NCBI RefSeq assembly: GCF_000473995.1
Contig: NC_022571.1
Span: forward strand, 4,971,001 to 5,035,000
Length of the DNA: 64,000 nucleotides
Reading direction: 5' to 3'
From: Clostridium saccharobutylicum DSM 13864
Lineage (GTDB): Bacteria; Bacillota; Clostridia; Clostridiales; Clostridiaceae
In this document: positions 62,314 through 64,000 of the stretch, one piece after another
How the letters are laid out: each line of letters begins with the position of its first letter
How positions within the stretch are numbered: the stretch's first letter is position 1
Translations under genes and position numbers: made by a program
Notes under the pieces: generated by a model
The model's input: the letters and a program-made list of their open reading frames with translations, nothing else
What the model was told of the DNA's origin: nothing
Database searches by the model: none

Positions 62314-63078
62314 CTATAAAAAACTATAGATTACTTTTCCAAATAACATAATCACAACAAGTAAAATAACCGGTTTAATAACTTTCGCTCCATTTTTAAT
62401 AGCAAAATATGCACCTAAATAATTTCCTAACACTGCACAAATCGCTGCTGGTAATCCCACCGAATATAGGACTTTTCCATTTAATATATATAGTACAAGC
62501 GATGAAAGATTAGATGCCAAATTTACTAATTTAGCATTACCTGATGCAGTAATCAAATTAAAGCCTAACAAAGATGTAAATGCTAATACTAAAAATGTTC
62601 CTGTTCCTGGTCCAAAGAATCCATCATATGCACCTATGATTAATCCTATAAAAAATGCTATAAAATAAAGCTTTTTATTTTTTAATTCTTTCATATAGTC
62701 TTCTGATCCAAACCTTCTATTAAAAAGCAAAAATATAGCTACTATAGGTAAAATTATCATTAAACAATATCTTAAATACTTCTCATCTAAGAACAATACA
62801 AGTTTTGTTCCAAACCATGAACCAATAAGTGCCCCAACTGCAGATAAAATTCCAGGTTTTATTTTAATATTTCCACTTTTAAAAAACTTAACAGATGCAA
62901 TAGATGTTCCAATACAATTAGCAAACTTATTAGTTCCATAAGCAATATGTATAGGAATACCTGCAAAAATATATGCTGGTAATGATATTAATCCACCTCC
63001 TCCAGCCGCAGCATCAACAAATCCTGCACAAAATACTAATGGACATATAATCATCAACATCATTTCATAAGAATACAT
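62314..63078 (-). CDS. TauE/SafE-family membrane transporter
   Basis: A 254-residue protein with seven to eight membrane segments and the TauE/SafE repeats: AGFVDAAAGGGGLISLPAY (about residues 18-36) and its relative AYDGFFGPGTGTFLVLAF in the second half (about 148-165). Family members are thought to export or import sulfite, sulfonates and related anions. GGGGGG precedes the ATG. It stands alone between the riboswitch and the rRNA terminator; substrate unknown. Confidence 0.88.
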   Translation of the reverse strand: MYSYEMMLMIICPLVFCAGFVDAAAGGGGLISLPAYIFAGIPIHIAYGTNKFANCIGTSIASVKFFKSGNIKIKPGILSAVGALIGSWFGTKLVLFLDEKYLRYCLMIILPIVAIFLLFNRRFGSEDYMKELKNKKLYFIAFFIGLIIGAYDGFFGPGTGTFLVLAFTSLLGFNLITASGNAKLVNLASNLSSLVLYILNGKVLYSVGLPAAICAVLGNYLGAYFAIKNGAKVIKPVILLVVIMLFGKVIYSFL

Positions 63079-63250
63079 AAGCTCCCCCCATTTTTAAATA
63101 AATATTTTAAAATTAATTAGAACCTTATAAAAACAATTTAAAAAACTCAATTAATTTTAATTTCATTTAATAATAACATACGTTCTTACATTTTAATAAT
63201 CATTAAATATATTAAAAAACAATGCAATACATATTTATATATAAAATAAA

Positions 63251-63277
63251 AAACGATAGTTATTACAACTATCGTTT
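63251..63277 (-). terminator. rRNA operon terminator
   Basis: AAACGATAGT TGTAATA ACTATCGTTT: a perfect 10-bp stem followed by TTTTATTTTAT on the minus strand, a few bases beyond the 5S gene. Confidence 0.85.
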
Positions 63278-63284
63278 ATGCTTA

Positions 63285-63401
63285 CCTCGCGACGTCCTAC
63301 TCTTCCACACAGTCTCCCATGCAGTACCATCGGCGCTATAGACCTTAACTGTCCTGTTCGGAATGGGAAGGAGTGTTACCTCTATGCCATCACCACGAGA
63401 T
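63285..63401 (-). rRNA. rrf: 5S ribosomal RNA
   Basis: The minus strand starts TCTCGTGGTGATGGCATAGA and contains the universal GAACAGGACAGTTAAG and GATGGTACTGCATGG segments. It ends GAGTAGGACGTCGCGAGGT. The ends pair (CTCG... / CGAG). About 117 nt; exact termini are uncertain by one or two bases. Confidence 0.95.
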
Positions 63402-63464
63402 TTTGAAAGTTTTGTTCTTTCAAAATTGCACATAGTTCTTAATGTATTACAACTTGATTATATT

Positions 63465-64000
<536 letters not shown>

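Overview
The window looks like chromosome of a solventogenic Clostridium of the C. beijerinckii / C. diolis / C. butyricum type. The DNA is very A+T-rich and ribosome binding sites are strong GGAGG types. The sucrose genes have the order scrA-scrR-scrB-scrK, which I recall as typical of C. beijerinckii. The species assignment is inference. The right edge runs into the 3' part of a 23S rRNA gene and a 5S gene on the minus strand, and most genes lie on the minus strand.

Layout. 0-3.4 kb: an unknown partial gene, tRNA-Ser(CGA), tadA and a CorC/HlyC-type membrane protein. 3.5-9.7 kb: the scrARBK sucrose PTS operon, with a MITE-like insert between scrR and scrB and a 189-bp palindrome behind scrK. 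10-16.5 kb: an XRE regulator, then a MarR-type repressor, a heterodimeric ABC exporter and an MFS transporter; the repressor and the exporter share one operator. 17-22.4 kb: an accessory stretch with a plasmid-like ParM/ParR module flanked by duplicated centromere-like DNA, an LD-carboxypeptidase and a dead IS1182 element. 22.5-42.5 kb: an agr-type quorum-sensing module (agrB, agrD, agrC, agrA) next to a type II lanthipeptide cluster. That cluster holds a C39 transporter, a three-gene ABC system of the LanFEG kind, a flavodoxin-fold reductase, LanM, one divergent precursor and three tandem precursors with identical products. The precursors are separated by an IS3-family element that was itself hit by an IS4-family element and by a group II intron, and that lost the intron's 3' end. 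42.7-64 kb: ordinary chromosome with tRNA-Arg, a P-type ATPase, an acyltransferase, a DEAD-box helicase, a small heat-shock-like protein, a LevR regulator with a sigma-54-driven EIIA/EIIB pair, PII and AmtB, a SulP transporter, a lysine-riboswitch-controlled dapA, a TauE-family transporter and the rRNA genes.

How the parts work together. In the scr operon, EIIBC imports and phosphorylates sucrose, ScrB splits sucrose-6-phosphate, ScrK phosphorylates the fructose and ScrR represses. In the lanthipeptide region LanM would dehydrate and cyclise the precursors, the flavoprotein might reduce dehydro residues, LanT would cut at GG and export, LanFEG would give self-protection, and the adjacent agr circuit is a natural candidate for density control. 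The last link is inferred from position only. LevR is placed to activate the sigma-54 promoter in front of the EIIA/EIIB genes, but no EIIC or EIID follows.

The most interesting parts are the lanthipeptide precursors (cytolysin-like N-terminus, mersacidin-like C-terminus, three copies plus a variant), the ParMR module with two centromere-like flanks, and a family of about 160-bp inverted-repeat elements scattered through the first 26 kb.
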